Part shown: positions 44,684-53,838 of the stretch, piece after piece
Numbering within the stretch: the stretch's first letter is position 1
Layout: each line of letters begins with the position of its first letter
Origin: Listeria cornellensis FSL F6-0969
GTDB taxonomy: Bacteria; Bacillota; Bacilli; Lactobacillales; Listeriaceae
DNA length: 64,000 bases
NCBI RefSeq assembly: GCF_000525855.1
Contig: NZ_AODE01000029.1
Span: 1 to 64,000 of the forward strand
Reading direction: 5' to 3'
Program-made: the position numbers and the translations under genes
The notes under the pieces: generated by a model
The model's input: only the letters and a program-made list of their open reading frames with translations
Database searches by the model: none
Told to the model about the DNA's origin: nothing

Positions 44684-45163
44684 CTAAAAAGGCATTTCAC
44701 GGTTCAATAACCAGATTTTGCGATCAACATCATCCCCATTATAACCGCCTAATTTTCCACCAGCCTGAATCACGCGATGGCATGGAATAATAATTGGAAT
44801 TGGATTCGCACGATTCGCCTGACCCACGGCACGGACCGCTTTTGGACTGCCCGCAGCTTCCGCAATCTCTTTATATGAAACAACCTCCCCATACGGAATC
44901 TCCTGCAAAGCCTGCCAAACCCGCATCTGGAAATCTGTTCCACTCACTTCTAATGGTACCGTAAAAGTTTGGATCGCTCCATCAAAAAAAGCTTGCAAGT
45001 CCACTTTCAGCTGCCGCATCATCTCATTTTCCTCTACCGAAAAATCTGCTCCTACATCTAAAAAAGAAGCCTCATCATACGCAATATATTTCACTGCCAC
45101 CTCTGAAACGCCAAGATATAGCTTCCCGAGCGGCGACTCCATTTCATTCACATAAAGTTGCAT
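44684..45163 (-). CDS. ogt: Methylated-DNA--protein-cysteine methyltransferase
   Basis: A 159-residue suicide DNA-repair protein that takes the methyl group from O6-methylguanine. The acceptor motif IPIIIPCHRVIQAGGKLGGYNG (PCHR) and the helix-turn-helix VWQALQEIPYGEVVSYKEIAEAAGSPKAVRAVG are complete. Start 45163 (MQLYVNEMESPLG) has GGGGGAG upstream; the longer frame is not family-like. Equivalent to lmo0996 by context. Confidence 0.92.
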   Translation of the reverse strand: MQLYVNEMESPLGKLYLGVSEVAVKYIAYDEASFLDVGADFSVEENEMMRQLKVDLQAFFDGAIQTFTVPLEVSGTDFQMRVWQALQEIPYGEVVSYKEIAEAAGSPKAVRAVGQANRANPIPIIIPCHRVIQAGGKLGGYNGDDVDRKIWLLNREMPF

Positions 45164-45275
45164 GCCTATCTCCCCCATCTCTCTTTCCAACATAGCATTT
45201 TCTAAACCAGATAACAAATATCCCTTCACATTTAGTTATACTCACTATTTTTTCTATCAAAATTTTAAAATAACG

Positions 45276-45299
45276 GTTAGCCTTTTCAAATTGGGGTAA
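45276..45299 (+). promoter_or_regulatory. Possible sigma-B-type promoter before the DUF4064 gene
   Basis: GTTAGC (45276-45281), 12 bases, GGGTAA (45294-45299), about 100 bases before the DUF4064 start. The -35 half is weak. Small stress genes at this locus in L. monocytogenes (lmo0994/lmo0995) are remembered as sigma-B-dependent. Confidence 0.35.
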
Positions 45300-45402
45300 A
45301 ATACTCTGTACGTATATTTTATTATACGAGACATTAAAGGACTTCTACTCAGTAGCACATGTTTGCTAACAAGAGAGTCCATCAGACAGGGGGATAAAAA
45401 AA

Positions 45403-45762
45403 ATGTCAAGAACAGCAGAATTAGTTTTAGGTTTAATTGGCTCGATTGTTGGTTTGGTAGCTGGATTTTGGATTATTGCATACGGTAATGACGTAACGGA
45501 CTACATTCAAACATTCACGTATCTAAATGGGGCTCTTGGGGATAGCATTGCGACACTCGGTTGGATCACCGTTATTGCATCTGCACTCGCTTTAATCGCA
45601 ACGCTTCTTATCAAAAAAAGCCCACGTGGTTGGGGCGTCGTACTCACACTTATCGGTATCATTATGTTCTTTGTAGTGGGTCAAATTTGGATTGTATCTG
45701 GAATTTCAATCATTCTTGCAGGGTTAATGGCGCTTTTCCGAGTACCATCGCCTAAATATTAA
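45403..45762 (+). CDS. DUF4064 family small membrane protein
   Basis: A 119-residue protein with four membrane helices (LVLGLIGSIVGLVAGFWIIA, SIATLGWITVIASALALIAT, WGVVLTLIGIIMFFVVGQIW, ISIILAGLMALF) matching DUF4064. Function unknown; often stress-related. RBS AGGGGG before ATG 45403. Single gene ended by a large hairpin. Confidence 0.75.
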   Translation: MSRTAELVLGLIGSIVGLVAGFWIIAYGNDVTDYIQTFTYLNGALGDSIATLGWITVIASALALIATLLIKKSPRGWGVVLTLIGIIMFFVVGQIWIVSGISIILAGLMALFRVPSPKY

Positions 45763-45783
45763 TAACCTTTTCCATTAAAAAAG

Positions 45784-45872
45784 CGAGTCTGAAATATAGC
45801 AATAATTAGTGAATCTGGCGCTCCCAAAACGCATGTTCACTAACTAAGCTATGTTTCAGGCTCGTTTTTTTT
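45784..45872. terminator. Large hairpin terminator
   Basis: Outer stem CGAGTCTGAAATATAGC / GCTATGTTTCAGGCTCG, inner TTAGTGAA / TTCACTAA, then nine T's. Built like the TGGGACA-family hairpins but with TCTGAAA/TTTCAGG ends. Confidence 0.82.
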
Positions 45873-45912
45873 TGTGTTTTTATTGTACTCTAGATGAAAG
45901 GAGGTCTTGTTT

Positions 45913-47124
45913 ATGCATGCCTATTTATTTCCCATCGAAGTCGCCGTTCTGGTTTTTCCAGTACTCGCATTTATTTTAACATTACCATTTGCCATCTATC
46001 AATACCGCAAATTCGGTGGCCTGAACTTCTTACGCAATGTTGTTTTGTACACGTTTATCTTTTACTTATTATGCGCTTTTCTACTTATTCTACTCCCATT
46101 ACCAGACCCAGATGATGTCGCAAAAATGACGGGTTCAGCGGTGCAACTAACGCCATTCAAGTTTATTCACGATTTTCTAAGGCACACTGTACTCATTTGG
46201 AATGATCCTAGTACATATTTGGCGGCTCTAACGCAAGCCGTTGTTTTGCAGCCAATATTTAATGTGCTTTTAGTCATCCCATTCGGCATTTATTTACGCT
46301 ATTATTTCCGCTATCCTTTTTGGAAAACGGCGCTATTCTCCTTCCTACTATCCCTTTTCTTTGAAATAACACAATTAACTGGCATTTACGGTATTTACCC
46401 CCACGCCTACAGACTTTTCGATGTCGATGATTTGATGCTTAACACACTCGGTGGCATCGTTGGTTTCGCGATTGCACCACTGTTTACGAGCCTTCTGCCA
46501 TCACGCACAAAAATGGACGAAATGACGTACATCCAAGGAAAACAAGTCAGCTATTTACGCCGATTCATCGCTTTTCTCGTCGACTGGTTTCTACTCGAGG
46601 TCATCACAGCAATCCTCGGCGCGGTGCATCTGTTGCCATTTAAAAACTTAGAAACAAACGGTGGCGCGCGGTTCACACAGCTTTGGTGGCTCGTTCTGGT
46701 TGTTTTCCTATACTTCATGCTCCTGCCGAGATTCACAAAAGGGCGCACCCTCGGAAAAATGCTCGTACAGATTCGTATCAAATCAACCAACTCAGAACGC
46801 CTAAAACTAAGGCAACTGACGATTCGAAACGGTCTGCTTTATTATGTCACACTGGCAATCATTCTCTTTCCGCAAAATCCATTTTTTGTTGATCACTTGT
46901 CGCCAGTTCTATTCTTAACCGTACTTGGAATCGGATTTGTTGCGGGATTTATGTTTTTCATCCACTTTTGTATCAACTTCTTCTCCAAAGACCGCCAACT
47001 TTTTTATGAAAAATTGAGTCACACAGCACACATGAGTACCTTCAAACCGAAAAAAGATAAAAGCGTCGATCACTCTGTGATCGACGCTTTATCTTTTTTG
47101 ATGAGCCATTTCGTTAGGAAATAA
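45913..47124 (+). CDS. VanZ and RDD domain membrane protein
   Basis: A protein of about 404 residues. Residues ~1-200 are a VanZ-like domain (LTPFKFIHDFLRH, SLFFEITQLTGIYGIYPHAYRLFDVDDLMLNTLGG). Residues ~220-370 are an RDD domain (YLRRFIAFLVDWFLLEVI, FTKGRTLGKMLVQIRI). Roles: VanZ members are linked to teicoplanin tolerance and lipoprotein/lipid envelope changes; RDD proteins to ion or pH stress. ATG 45913 lies behind AAAGGAGG. The last ~20 codons run through a terminator stem; one more A in the run 47050-47055 would give a stop TAA at about 47060, which is probably the true end. Confidence 0.82.
   Translation: MHAYLFPIEVAVLVFPVLAFILTLPFAIYQYRKFGGLNFLRNVVLYTFIFYLLCAFLLILLPLPDPDDVAKMTGSAVQLTPFKFIHDFLRHTVLIWNDPSTYLAALTQAVVLQPIFNVLLVIPFGIYLRYYFRYPFWKTALFSFLLSLFFEITQLTGIYGIYPHAYRLFDVDDLMLNTLGGIVGFAIAPLFTSLLPSRTKMDEMTYIQGKQVSYLRRFIAFLVDWFLLEVITAILGAVHLLPFKNLETNGGARFTQLWWLVLVVFLYFMLLPRFTKGRTLGKMLVQIRIKSTNSERLKLRQLTIRNGLLYYVTLAIILFPQNPFFVDHLSPVLFLTVLGIGFVAGFMFFIHFCINFFSKDRQLFYEKLSHTAHMSTFKPKKDKSVDHSVIDALSFLMSHFVRK
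47050..47099. terminator. Bidirectional terminator between the two VanZ genes
   Basis: 19-bp perfect stem AAGATAAAAGCGTCGATCAC / GTGATCGACGCTTTATCTT with a TCT loop and a T tail; it overlaps the 3' ends of both convergent genes. Confidence 0.85.
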
Positions 47125-47582
47125 GCCAATAGTATACCGAACAATGCTCCCGCAAAATCTAGCATGACATCTTGGACAAGCGGTGTTCTGCCACCAGTGA
47201 GCATTTGGTGGAACTCGTCAAACGCCGCGTAAGCTAATGGAATTCCGGCACTGAAAGCCGTGACTATCCATCTTCTTTTGATAAAAGCGCTGAATCCCAT
47301 AAACAAACTGAATCCCATTAATGCATAGGAGAAGAAATGCGCACCTTTTCGAATGAAAAATTCGATAAAAGAGCTATAACCTTTCGCTTGAATACTAATT
47401 TCTGAACCAGCATAGTGAAAAGATATTGCTGATAATTGTTTTTCAAATGGTTTATTGGCTAGCAATCTATCCAAACCGGACGTCATCGATTGCTGCTCGT
47501 AGGTTTGCGAGGAGGAGATGAATAGCATAAGAATAATCACCAAAGCAATACCTATAAATAACCAAGATAATCTTCGTTGCAA
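47070..47582 (-). CDS. VanZ family protein
   Basis: A 170-residue membrane protein with a VanZ domain: FIRKGAHFFSYALMGFSLFMGF, AYAAFDEFHQMLTGGRTPLVQDVMLDFAGALFGI (the conserved DEFHQ...R). Start TTG 47582 with GGAAG upstream. Its stop lies inside the shared terminator stem. Function uncertain; homologues confer low-level teicoplanin resistance or act in envelope maintenance. Confidence 0.83.
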   Translation of the reverse strand: MQRRLSWLFIGIALVIILMLFISSSQTYEQQSMTSGLDRLLANKPFEKQLSAISFHYAGSEISIQAKGYSSFIEFFIRKGAHFFSYALMGFSLFMGFSAFIKRRWIVTAFSAGIPLAYAAFDEFHQMLTGGRTPLVQDVMLDFAGALFGILLAYFLTKWLIKKDKASITE

Positions 47583-47682
47583 AAAAAAGCCACTTCCTTA
47601 CGTGTTTTTCATAACTTTAACATATTAAGATTAAAATTAAATGAAAAACGCGGAATTTGTTTGGAATTCGAGCTTGTAATAA

Positions 47683-47710
47683 AAAGCTCTCGGAAACTAC
47701 CGAGAGCTTT
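47683..47710 (-). terminator. Terminator after the small membrane-protein gene
   Basis: 11-bp perfect stem AAAGCTCTCGG / CCGAGAGCTTT, followed by TTATT on the minus strand. Confidence 0.82.
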
Positions 47711-47715
47711 AGGCA

Positions 47716-47812
47716 TTAATTTTTTTTTTACTGATTTCCTAATTATCACTGTAAGAATAACTATTGCAACCACAACTACAGCAACCATCGTAATTGGAAT
47801 GTATTGTCCCAT
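47716..47812 (-). CDS. 31-residue one-helix membrane protein
   Basis: ATG 47812 has a strong RBS (AAGGAGCG, 6 bases before it) and encodes MGQYIPITMVAVVVVAIVIL, then TVIIRKSVKK. As sequenced (ten A's, 47720-47729) the frame runs on through the terminator stem; nine A's give a stop TAA at 47716-47718 just before the stem, which I take as the real end. One membrane helix, basic C-terminal end. Function unknown. Confidence 0.6.
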
Positions 47813-47938
47813 AAAACACGCTCCTTGTATTTTGAAGCTCTTTGTTACACTTGCTGATTTCGGAAGTTATGCAGGGATTTCATAACCTTTCTTGAGTTTT
47901 TATCTTGTTTTTTCAAAATGGAAGTCAAAAACCCATCT

Positions 47939-49318
47939 TCACCCCGTAATAATTTTCTCTTTTGGCAGTCTAATCGCGTTTTTCTTACCATCTTTACTGC
48001 GGAAGGATAACATCATGTACATGATCCCGACGCGTCCTATAAACATCAATAAGATGATAATAATTTTGCCGAAGTAGCTCAAATCATCCGTCAATCCCAT
48101 CGATAAACCACATGTTCCGAACGCTGAGAAAACCTCGACGATAATCGCCATCAACTCGGCCTGTTCTGTATAGCCCAACACGGTGATTGCGCCAACGCAC
48201 AGAAGTGTTCCAAAAATCGCAACGGCAAGCGCTTTACGTACATCTTCTTGGTACAATTCACGGCCAAAAATGTAAATATGGTTCCGACCCCGAATCACAG
48301 AATATAAGAACAAAATCGTAATCGCGAATGTCGTCGTTCGAATGCCGCCACCGACAGAACTCGGCGATGCTCCGATGAACATCAATGCCGAAACAACAAG
48401 TAGCGTCGGATCTGTCAATGCGGATGTATCAATCGTTGACAAGCCTGCACTTCTGGAAGTCGCCGATAAGAACATCGAGTTAAAAAAGCCCTCATCAATG
48501 GACGTTCCTTTGAAATAATGCTGGCTTTCCATCGCCCAAATCAGCAATCCACCAATCACAAGCAATGCCATATAAGTCACCGTCGTCACTTTTACGAAAA
48601 GGGAAAAGCGGAACGGGATCAGCGTATTTTTTTCAAATAGGAATCGACGTGTTTCAATCAATACTGGGAATCCAATCCCGCCGGCAATAATGAGTAAAAT
48701 CGTGATAAATTGGACGAAATAATCAGTCACGAACGGCGTCAAAGAGTATCCAGTAATATCCACACCGGCATTCGTCACCGCGGAAACCGAGTTAAATAAT
48801 CCCTGGAACATCGCCTCGCCGACATCGCCCTTATAAAATGGGATGAAATAAATCCCCAGAATAAGCCCACCGATAATTTGAATACCAAAAATCAACACCA
48901 GAATCTCGCGTAGCATCCGAACCATACCACTCATCGAAAATTGATTCGTATCCGTCATAATTAACTGACGCTGACGCAAGCCAACCCGGCGTTTCAACAC
49001 GAGGTAGAAGAACGTGCTCAGCATCATCACTCCGAGCCCACCAACTTGGAAAATCCCCATCAGAACCCAGATTCCTGCACGACTGTAAGATTCACCAACG
49101 TTCACCGATGCGAGCCCTGTCACACTCACTGAACTTGCCGCTGTAAATAGCGTATCAATGAACGGAATTTTGACACCAGGTTTTTGTGTAAATGGCATGC
49201 TGAGGAGCGCCGTTGCAAATGTAATCGATAGAAAATAAAACGTGATGATGACCTGAATCGGCGTTAGCCTGGACATTCTTGCACGCGCTCTTCCTCGCCA
49301 CGAGTTCCCGCCAATCAT
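47939..49318 (-). CDS. ktrD: Ktr/Trk-type potassium transporter membrane subunit
   Basis: A 459-residue KtrB/KtrD-like channel with four pore repeats; selectivity loops are seen at ASSVSVTGLASVNVG, NSVSAVTNAGVDITGYS, SATSRSAGLSTIDTS and EVFSAFGTCGLSMGLTDDLS. It takes up K+ (with Na+) and needs a cytoplasmic KtrA/KtrC gating ring encoded elsewhere. The start ATG 49318 has AAGGGA upstream; it lies 4 bases after the TerC stop, so both are in one operon. Orthologue of lmo0993 by position. Confidence 0.88.
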   Translation of the reverse strand: MIGGNSWRGRARARMSRLTPIQVIITFYFLSITFATALLSMPFTQKPGVKIPFIDTLFTAASSVSVTGLASVNVGESYSRAGIWVLMGIFQVGGLGVMMLSTFFYLVLKRRVGLRQRQLIMTDTNQFSMSGMVRMLREILVLIFGIQIIGGLILGIYFIPFYKGDVGEAMFQGLFNSVSAVTNAGVDITGYSLTPFVTDYFVQFITILLIIAGGIGFPVLIETRRFLFEKNTLIPFRFSLFVKVTTVTYMALLVIGGLLIWAMESQHYFKGTSIDEGFFNSMFLSATSRSAGLSTIDTSALTDPTLLVVSALMFIGASPSSVGGGIRTTTFAITILFLYSVIRGRNHIYIFGRELYQEDVRKALAVAIFGTLLCVGAITVLGYTEQAELMAIIVEVFSAFGTCGLSMGLTDDLSYFGKIIIILLMFIGRVGIMYMMLSFRSKDGKKNAIRLPKEKIITG

Positions 49319-49322
49319 ATAA

Positions 49323-50084
49323 TTATCCCTTTTGTTTCTCTTTTTTTCTAGCAATGATATAACCACCTAAACCGAGAATAATCATGACCGCCCAAAAGGT
49401 AATCTCCCACCCTGCTGAACTCGGAAAACTCTCTGGTAAAATGCCTACTTGCGGGTTAGCCAATGTAAGCACGGCCATTTTCACCCCAACCCAACCAACA
49501 ATTAAGAAGGCGGCTGTTTCTAAAGTAGGGTAACGCTCCAATAATTTCACAACTTGTGTCGCTGCAAAACGAATCACAATTAATCCTGCCAAGCCACCTA
49601 AGAACATCACGGTAAACTGGCCTGCATTCATACCGCCAATTTCATATGTTCCAAGCGCTGGCAATGTCACAACTAAGGCCGCAGCGGCAAGCATCGAATC
49701 AAGAGCAAACGCAATATCCGTCAGCTCCACACGCGCCACCGTCCCCCAGAAGGATGTTGGTTTCGCTGTTTTCTCTTCTTTTTCCCCTTTGTCCTTGCCT
49801 TTTCTCTTATCCCAAATATGCTTCATCGCTAAGTAAAGTAAGTACATCGCGCCAATCGCTTGTATTTCCCAAAAATTAACTAAGTACGAAATAATAAGCA
49901 TCGCAATCAGTCGGAAAACAAATGCCCCAACTAGCCCATAAAACAAGGCTTTGCGCTGCTGTTCATGTGGCAACTTTTTAACAATAACAGCCATAACCAC
50001 CGCATTATCCGCTGAGAGCACACCTTCTAGTACAATCAGAATTAAGAAGACCCACACATATTCTCCCCAAATTGAGATATCCAT
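49323..50084 (-). CDS. TerC family membrane protein (copy 2)
   Basis: A 253-residue TerC/YceF-type metal ion transporter with about seven helices. Acidic membrane motifs: LIVLEGVLSADNAVVMAVIV and VELTDIAFALDSMLAAAAL (Asp pairs implicated in metal transport), plus a charged loop KRKGKDKGEKEEK. TerC proteins in Firmicutes move Mn2+, in part to load secreted enzymes. ATG 50084 follows GGTGGGG. A paralogue of 50208-50978; forms an operon with ktrD. Confidence 0.87.
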   Translation of the reverse strand: MDISIWGEYVWVFLILIVLEGVLSADNAVVMAVIVKKLPHEQQRKALFYGLVGAFVFRLIAMLIISYLVNFWEIQAIGAMYLLYLAMKHIWDKRKGKDKGEKEEKTAKPTSFWGTVARVELTDIAFALDSMLAAAALVVTLPALGTYEIGGMNAGQFTVMFLGGLAGLIVIRFAATQVVKLLERYPTLETAAFLIVGWVGVKMAVLTLANPQVGILPESFPSSAGWEITFWAVMIILGLGGYIIARKKEKQKG

Positions 50085-50165
50085 TTTCACCCCACCATTT
50101 CTTTACTCTCCACTTTAACATATTTACTACTGCATTTGCTATTTTTTTGTTGCTATATGTAACGG

Positions 50166-50192
50166 AAAAACTCCCGTAAATAGGACGGGAGC
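50166..50192 (-). terminator. Terminator after TerC copy 1
   Basis: Minus-strand stem CTCCCGT / ACGGGAG followed by TTTTTCC. Confidence 0.75.
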
Positions 50193-50207
50193 GAAATTCC
50201 ATTTATA

Positions 50208-50978
50208 TTAAGCCTTTGCATCTGGATTTTTCTTAGCTGCACGAACTGAAATGAGCCAACCCCAGATAATAATTCCAATCATCACAGCCCAGAATGTTAA
50301 TTTCCAAAGCGTAGAATGTGGGAAGTGTTCTGGAATAACGCCTAATTCTGGATGTGCTAACGTGTAAACAACGAGCTTCACGCCGACCCAACCAACGATT
50401 AGGAAAGCTGCTGTTTCCAGCGATGGATATTTTTTCAGTAATTTCACGAATTGTGTTGCTGCAAAACGGATGCAGATTAGTCCAACCAAACCACCGATGA
50501 ACATCACGCTAAATTGCCCCGTGTCAAGCCCACCAATCGTTCCCCAACCTGTTGCTGGTAGTGTAATCGCAAGTGCCACTGCCGCCAACATCGAATCAAT
50601 CGCAAACGCAATATCCGCAATTTCGACTTTCAAAACGGTCATCCAAAAACTAGAACCTTTTCCTTCTTTGACTTTGTGCCCATCGTCTTTGCCTTTTGCG
50701 TGCTTCCACATATGGCTAATACAAATGTAAAGTAAATACGCGGCTCCTAGTGCCTGTACTTGCCAAACTTCTGCCAAAAAGGAAATCAAGAAAAGGGCTG
50801 CAAAACGGAAAACGAATGCGCCAATTAGGCCATAAAACAACGCTTTTTTCTGTTGCTCATCAGGTAAATGTTTGACCATAACTGCCATAACTACCGCATT
50901 ATCAGCAGCTAGAATACCCTCCAAACCAATCAGGACAAGTAAAACCCATCCATACTCCAAAATCATCGCTGTATCCAA
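50208..50978 (-). CDS. TerC family membrane protein (copy 1), Mn2+ riboswitch-controlled
   Basis: A 256-residue TerC protein with LIGLEGILAADNAVVMAVMV and VEIADIAFAIDSMLAAVAL acidic motifs. The start is TTG 50978, eight bases after AAGGAGG; a longer frame would start on that site itself. The long leader (50979 to about 51205) carries a yybP-ykoY riboswitch with terminator, so the gene should be turned on by excess Mn2+ and export it or deliver it to exoenzymes. Confidence 0.9.
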   Translation of the reverse strand: MDTAMILEYGWVLLVLIGLEGILAADNAVVMAVMVKHLPDEQQKKALFYGLIGAFVFRFAALFLISFLAEVWQVQALGAAYLLYICISHMWKHAKGKDDGHKVKEGKGSSFWMTVLKVEIADIAFAIDSMLAAVALAITLPATGWGTIGGLDTGQFSVMFIGGLVGLICIRFAATQFVKLLKKYPSLETAAFLIVGWVGVKLVVYTLAHPELGVIPEHFPHSTLWKLTFWAVMIGIIIWGWLISVRAAKKNPDAKA

Positions 50979-51033
50979 ATAAAATTCCTCCTTCATCTTT
51001 CAACCGTCCAAAAGCGCCTCTTTTTAACCACGA

Positions 51034-51178
51034 AAAAACGAGACCCCTGCCAGAAGTTTGGCAAAGGTCTCGCTGACATTTTCATACATAAAATGTTGAT
51101 AAAACCGATGGACTCGCATCCATGTAATGACGACTTTATCTTAGCCTGCTAATAAGGCTAACGCTACTCCCCCTTGAC
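51034..51178 (-). promoter_or_regulatory. yybP-ykoY (Mn2+) riboswitch with terminator
   Basis: On the minus strand, AAGGGGGAGTAGC (about 51164-51176) and GCGAGACCTTTGCC (51060-51073) are the two conserved strands of this aptamer class, which senses Mn2+ in known cases. The 3' aptamer strand CGAGACCTTTGCC also pairs with GGCAGGGGTCTCG and is followed by TTTTTTCG (51034-51073), making the terminator that ligand binding would open. It is about 60 bases before the RBS of a TerC gene, a usual target. Confidence 0.88.
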
Positions 51179-51211
51179 GAATGTCAAAAGTGATATTTGA
51201 TTGATAGGGAA

Positions 51212-51241
51212 ATAATATCACAGAACTAGGCTAACTGTCAA
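51212..51241 (-). promoter_or_regulatory. Promoter of the riboswitch-terC transcript
   Basis: Minus-strand TTGACA (51236-51241) and TATTAT (51212-51217), 18-base spacer, just before the aptamer. Confidence 0.7.
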
Positions 51242-51346
51242 CAACACTTGCTAATTACCTGGAATGTTTATTTTTTTTTTCATATTTTGTTTATGTGTAC
51301 TTTATTTTCTTTTGAGATACTAGAAAGCATAGAGGGGGAATTCGAC

Positions 51347-52310
51347 TTGAAGAAAATAATCTTGGTACTCGCATCACTCACATTAGTTGCTTGCTCCAAT
51401 GAGAATAGCCAACCTGACGAACCGAGAGCTAAAAAAAGTGGCTGTAGAATCGCAGGGGCATGACTATAATTATGATGTGGTAACGTCTGCAACAACGACA
51501 ACATTCGGCACACATCCTGAAGCAAAATATACAAAAGACGAGAAGGAAGCACGCATGTTTTGGTCTGTCCAACCACCGACTGGCTTGATTAAAGGGCATT
51601 ATTATAAGAATGAAAACGAGTTTGATGGTGGAAATCGTGGCATTCTGGAACTAGTCACGGACGATGACGGCAAGTTAATCCATGTGGAATTTAACGAAAT
51701 GGCTTCGGCAAACTATTATGAAGCGAAGTACGCCAATGCATCGAAGCGCCTTTCTGATTATGCTTTTTTCCAAGCTAGCAATACGCGAACGGATGATACG
51801 CTCGTGACTTGGGTGAATGGCATTACGTTTTTGGAAGGACAAATGCTGGCGAAAAATCGATTGGATGGGAATTTTGAGACCGTCAAGGGCTCTTCTACTA
51901 GCGCGCGAAACGGCATGATGCCACTGGCTGCTGAAATGAAAGAATGGGTGAAAAAGCCGTTTGGATTTTACTATTATGGTATCGCGGAGCCGCTCGGTAA
52001 TGGTTTAACTGCCCGTCTTCAGGTGGTTACAGAACAGGATAAACTTATTTCTGTCAAATATGATGAAATATTTGCGGATCAAAAACAGGAAATAACCGAT
52101 CCTAATCTCCAAGCTTTTTATCGCCAATCGAAGTATTACTCGCTTGATTACGGGAAAGAAACAGCTAATTCATTTGTAAAATTCGCAGATGGGATTGAAA
52201 AACAGGTTTTGAAAACGCAAGACTTGCTTAATGCTCCAAAGCAGAACACAGAAAGCTTCCATAACTATGAAAAACTCGCGCAGAAACTTCAAGCTGAAAT
52301 GGGCAAATGA
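51347..52310 (+). CDS. Lipoprotein with two FMN-bind-like repeats, one homopolymer frameshift
   Basis: About 320 residues after repair of seven A's to six near 51431-51437. Start TTG 51347 behind AGGGGG; signal LKKIILVLASLTLVAC with lipobox. Two similar halves (GHYYKNENEFDGGNRGILELVTDDDGKLIHVEFNE and YYGIAEPLGNGLTARLQVVTEQDKLISVKYDE, with YFQ/YYSLDY continuations) suggest a duplicated domain. KGSSTSARNG recalls the S-G-A-T-type flavinylation site of FMN-binding lipoproteins such as PplA, but is not canonical. Role unknown; extracellular. Confidence 0.6.
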
Positions 52311-52356
52311 AAAACCTAGCAGTGAATCTGATTTTGATTCACTGCTAGGTTTTTGT
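52311..52356. terminator. Bidirectional terminator
   Basis: 18-bp perfect stem AAAACCTAGCAGTGAATC / GATTCACTGCTAGGTTTT between convergent genes. Confidence 0.88.
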
Positions 52357-53745
52357 TACTTTTTACGAATTAAGAGTACGCCCGACGTTAAGGCTAGTAA
52401 TGCGCCTGTTAATTCGGCAACACCACTCGTTGCATCACCTGTTTGCGGCAATGTTTTCATGGTAGTTGTTGGACTCGGGCTTACATTATTTTGATTTTGC
52501 ACGGCTACTTTTCTTGGTGTTACTTTTACGATTAGTTTTTGACCGACTTGGATTTCATCATTTGCGAGGTTGTTCCATATTTTTAATTGCTGCGTCGTTG
52601 TTTCAAATTTCTCAGCAATACTTGGTAGTGTATCCCCTTTTTTTGACGACGTAGATTTGTATTTCGTTATCGCCATCTATCATCGTGGTTACTTCTGGTA
52701 TCGCTGGTGTCACAACGATTGGATCAGTACTTGGATTAGGTGTTACTATTGGTGGATCTGGCGTTGTTGGCGGGTCTACCGGTGGTGGGTTATTTCCCCC
52801 GTCGCCTTCCCCTTCTCCGCCTCCTGAATAATCATTAACGGTCGCGTTTCGCGTTTGCTCTTCGATGTTTGCACCACCAATTTTAGCGATATTTTTATAG
52901 CTAAACTGACCGCCCGCCATTTTTGTTTGGTAGGTAATGACAACGGAAGTATCTTGAAGATCGCCCAGTTCTAAGCGGAAACTTCGATTGGTGTCCAAGG
53001 TCACCGTTTCGCTTCTTGAATAGCGTTCCTTTTTATCAGCATCACGATATTTCAATTTCACTTGTCCAGAAAGCGTCTGTCCAGCCCCCATTATATCTGT
53101 ATAATAGGCATCATCGATATCCACGAGCGCATTGTTGAGTGTGACCGTCCAATTGATTAGACTGCTGTCCTTGTCATCGATTCGTCCTTGTTTAAAGACA
53201 ACAGTCGGCGTAACCGTTCCACCGCCACCGCTCGTGACTTTATGAATCATCACACCAAGCGTTGTGTAATCGCCACCCACAGGAAAAGCAATCGGATTCG
53301 TCTGATCTGTTACAATAGTATCTTTGTTAAAATCTGCGTAAAAAAACATCGAACCTTTAATATCCGTGTGTGTATCGACGAATGAGGTGAAAGTTAGGAT
53401 TATTTGATTGTTAATTGGATCGACAACGGCAGCTGCTACTGTATTTCCATCATTATCTTTCAATAAAAATGGGGCAAAACTGACATATTCAAGCTGTTCA
53501 GGCAGGGGCATCGTCATCGTTTCTCCGCTATGTACCGCCTGTGTCAAATCCCAATTATACACAACTTTCACGCGATCATTTTCTTTAAAATCAGTCGAAG
53601 CGACACCATTTTTATTTTGCAATTCCACCTGTGTAAAAAATTGCGAACCATAGTCCGTCGCAGCTTTTGCCTCCTGTCCTCCTATGCCTGACAAAGAAAC
53701 ACCTAAAAGTAGCAATCCCATCAAAAAATAGATCGTCTTTTTCAT
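52356..53745 (-). CDS. LPXTG cell-wall-anchored adhesin-like protein with LysM, one homopolymer frameshift
   Basis: About 462 residues after repair of seven A's to six at VVKKGDTLPSIAE. Signal peptide (MKKTIYFLMGLLLLGVSLSG...AKA), two Ig-like/collagen-binding-type domains (ELQNKNGVASTDFKENDRVKVVYNWDL..., DDKDSSLINWTVTLNNALVDI...), Gly/Pro-rich stalk, a LysM module (YVVKKGDTLPSIAEKFETTTQQLKIWN) and sortase signal LPQTGD, hydrophobic helix and RKK tail. LysM plus sortase anchor gives two ways of binding the wall. RBS AAGGGGGG before ATG 53745. Likely surface adhesion. Confidence 0.83.
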
Positions 53746-53804
53746 TCCTAGCCCCCCTTAATAATCTGATGTTCATTTTCCCTTCTTTGTTTTATTTGAA
53801 ACAT

Positions 53805-53832
53805 AAAAAAGAGCCCTGAAGTAGGACTCTTG
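53805..53832 (-). terminator. Terminator after prfC
   Basis: Minus-strand stem AAGAGTCCT / AGGGCTCTT followed by TTTTATG. Confidence 0.75.
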
Positions 53833-53838
53833 ACTTAA

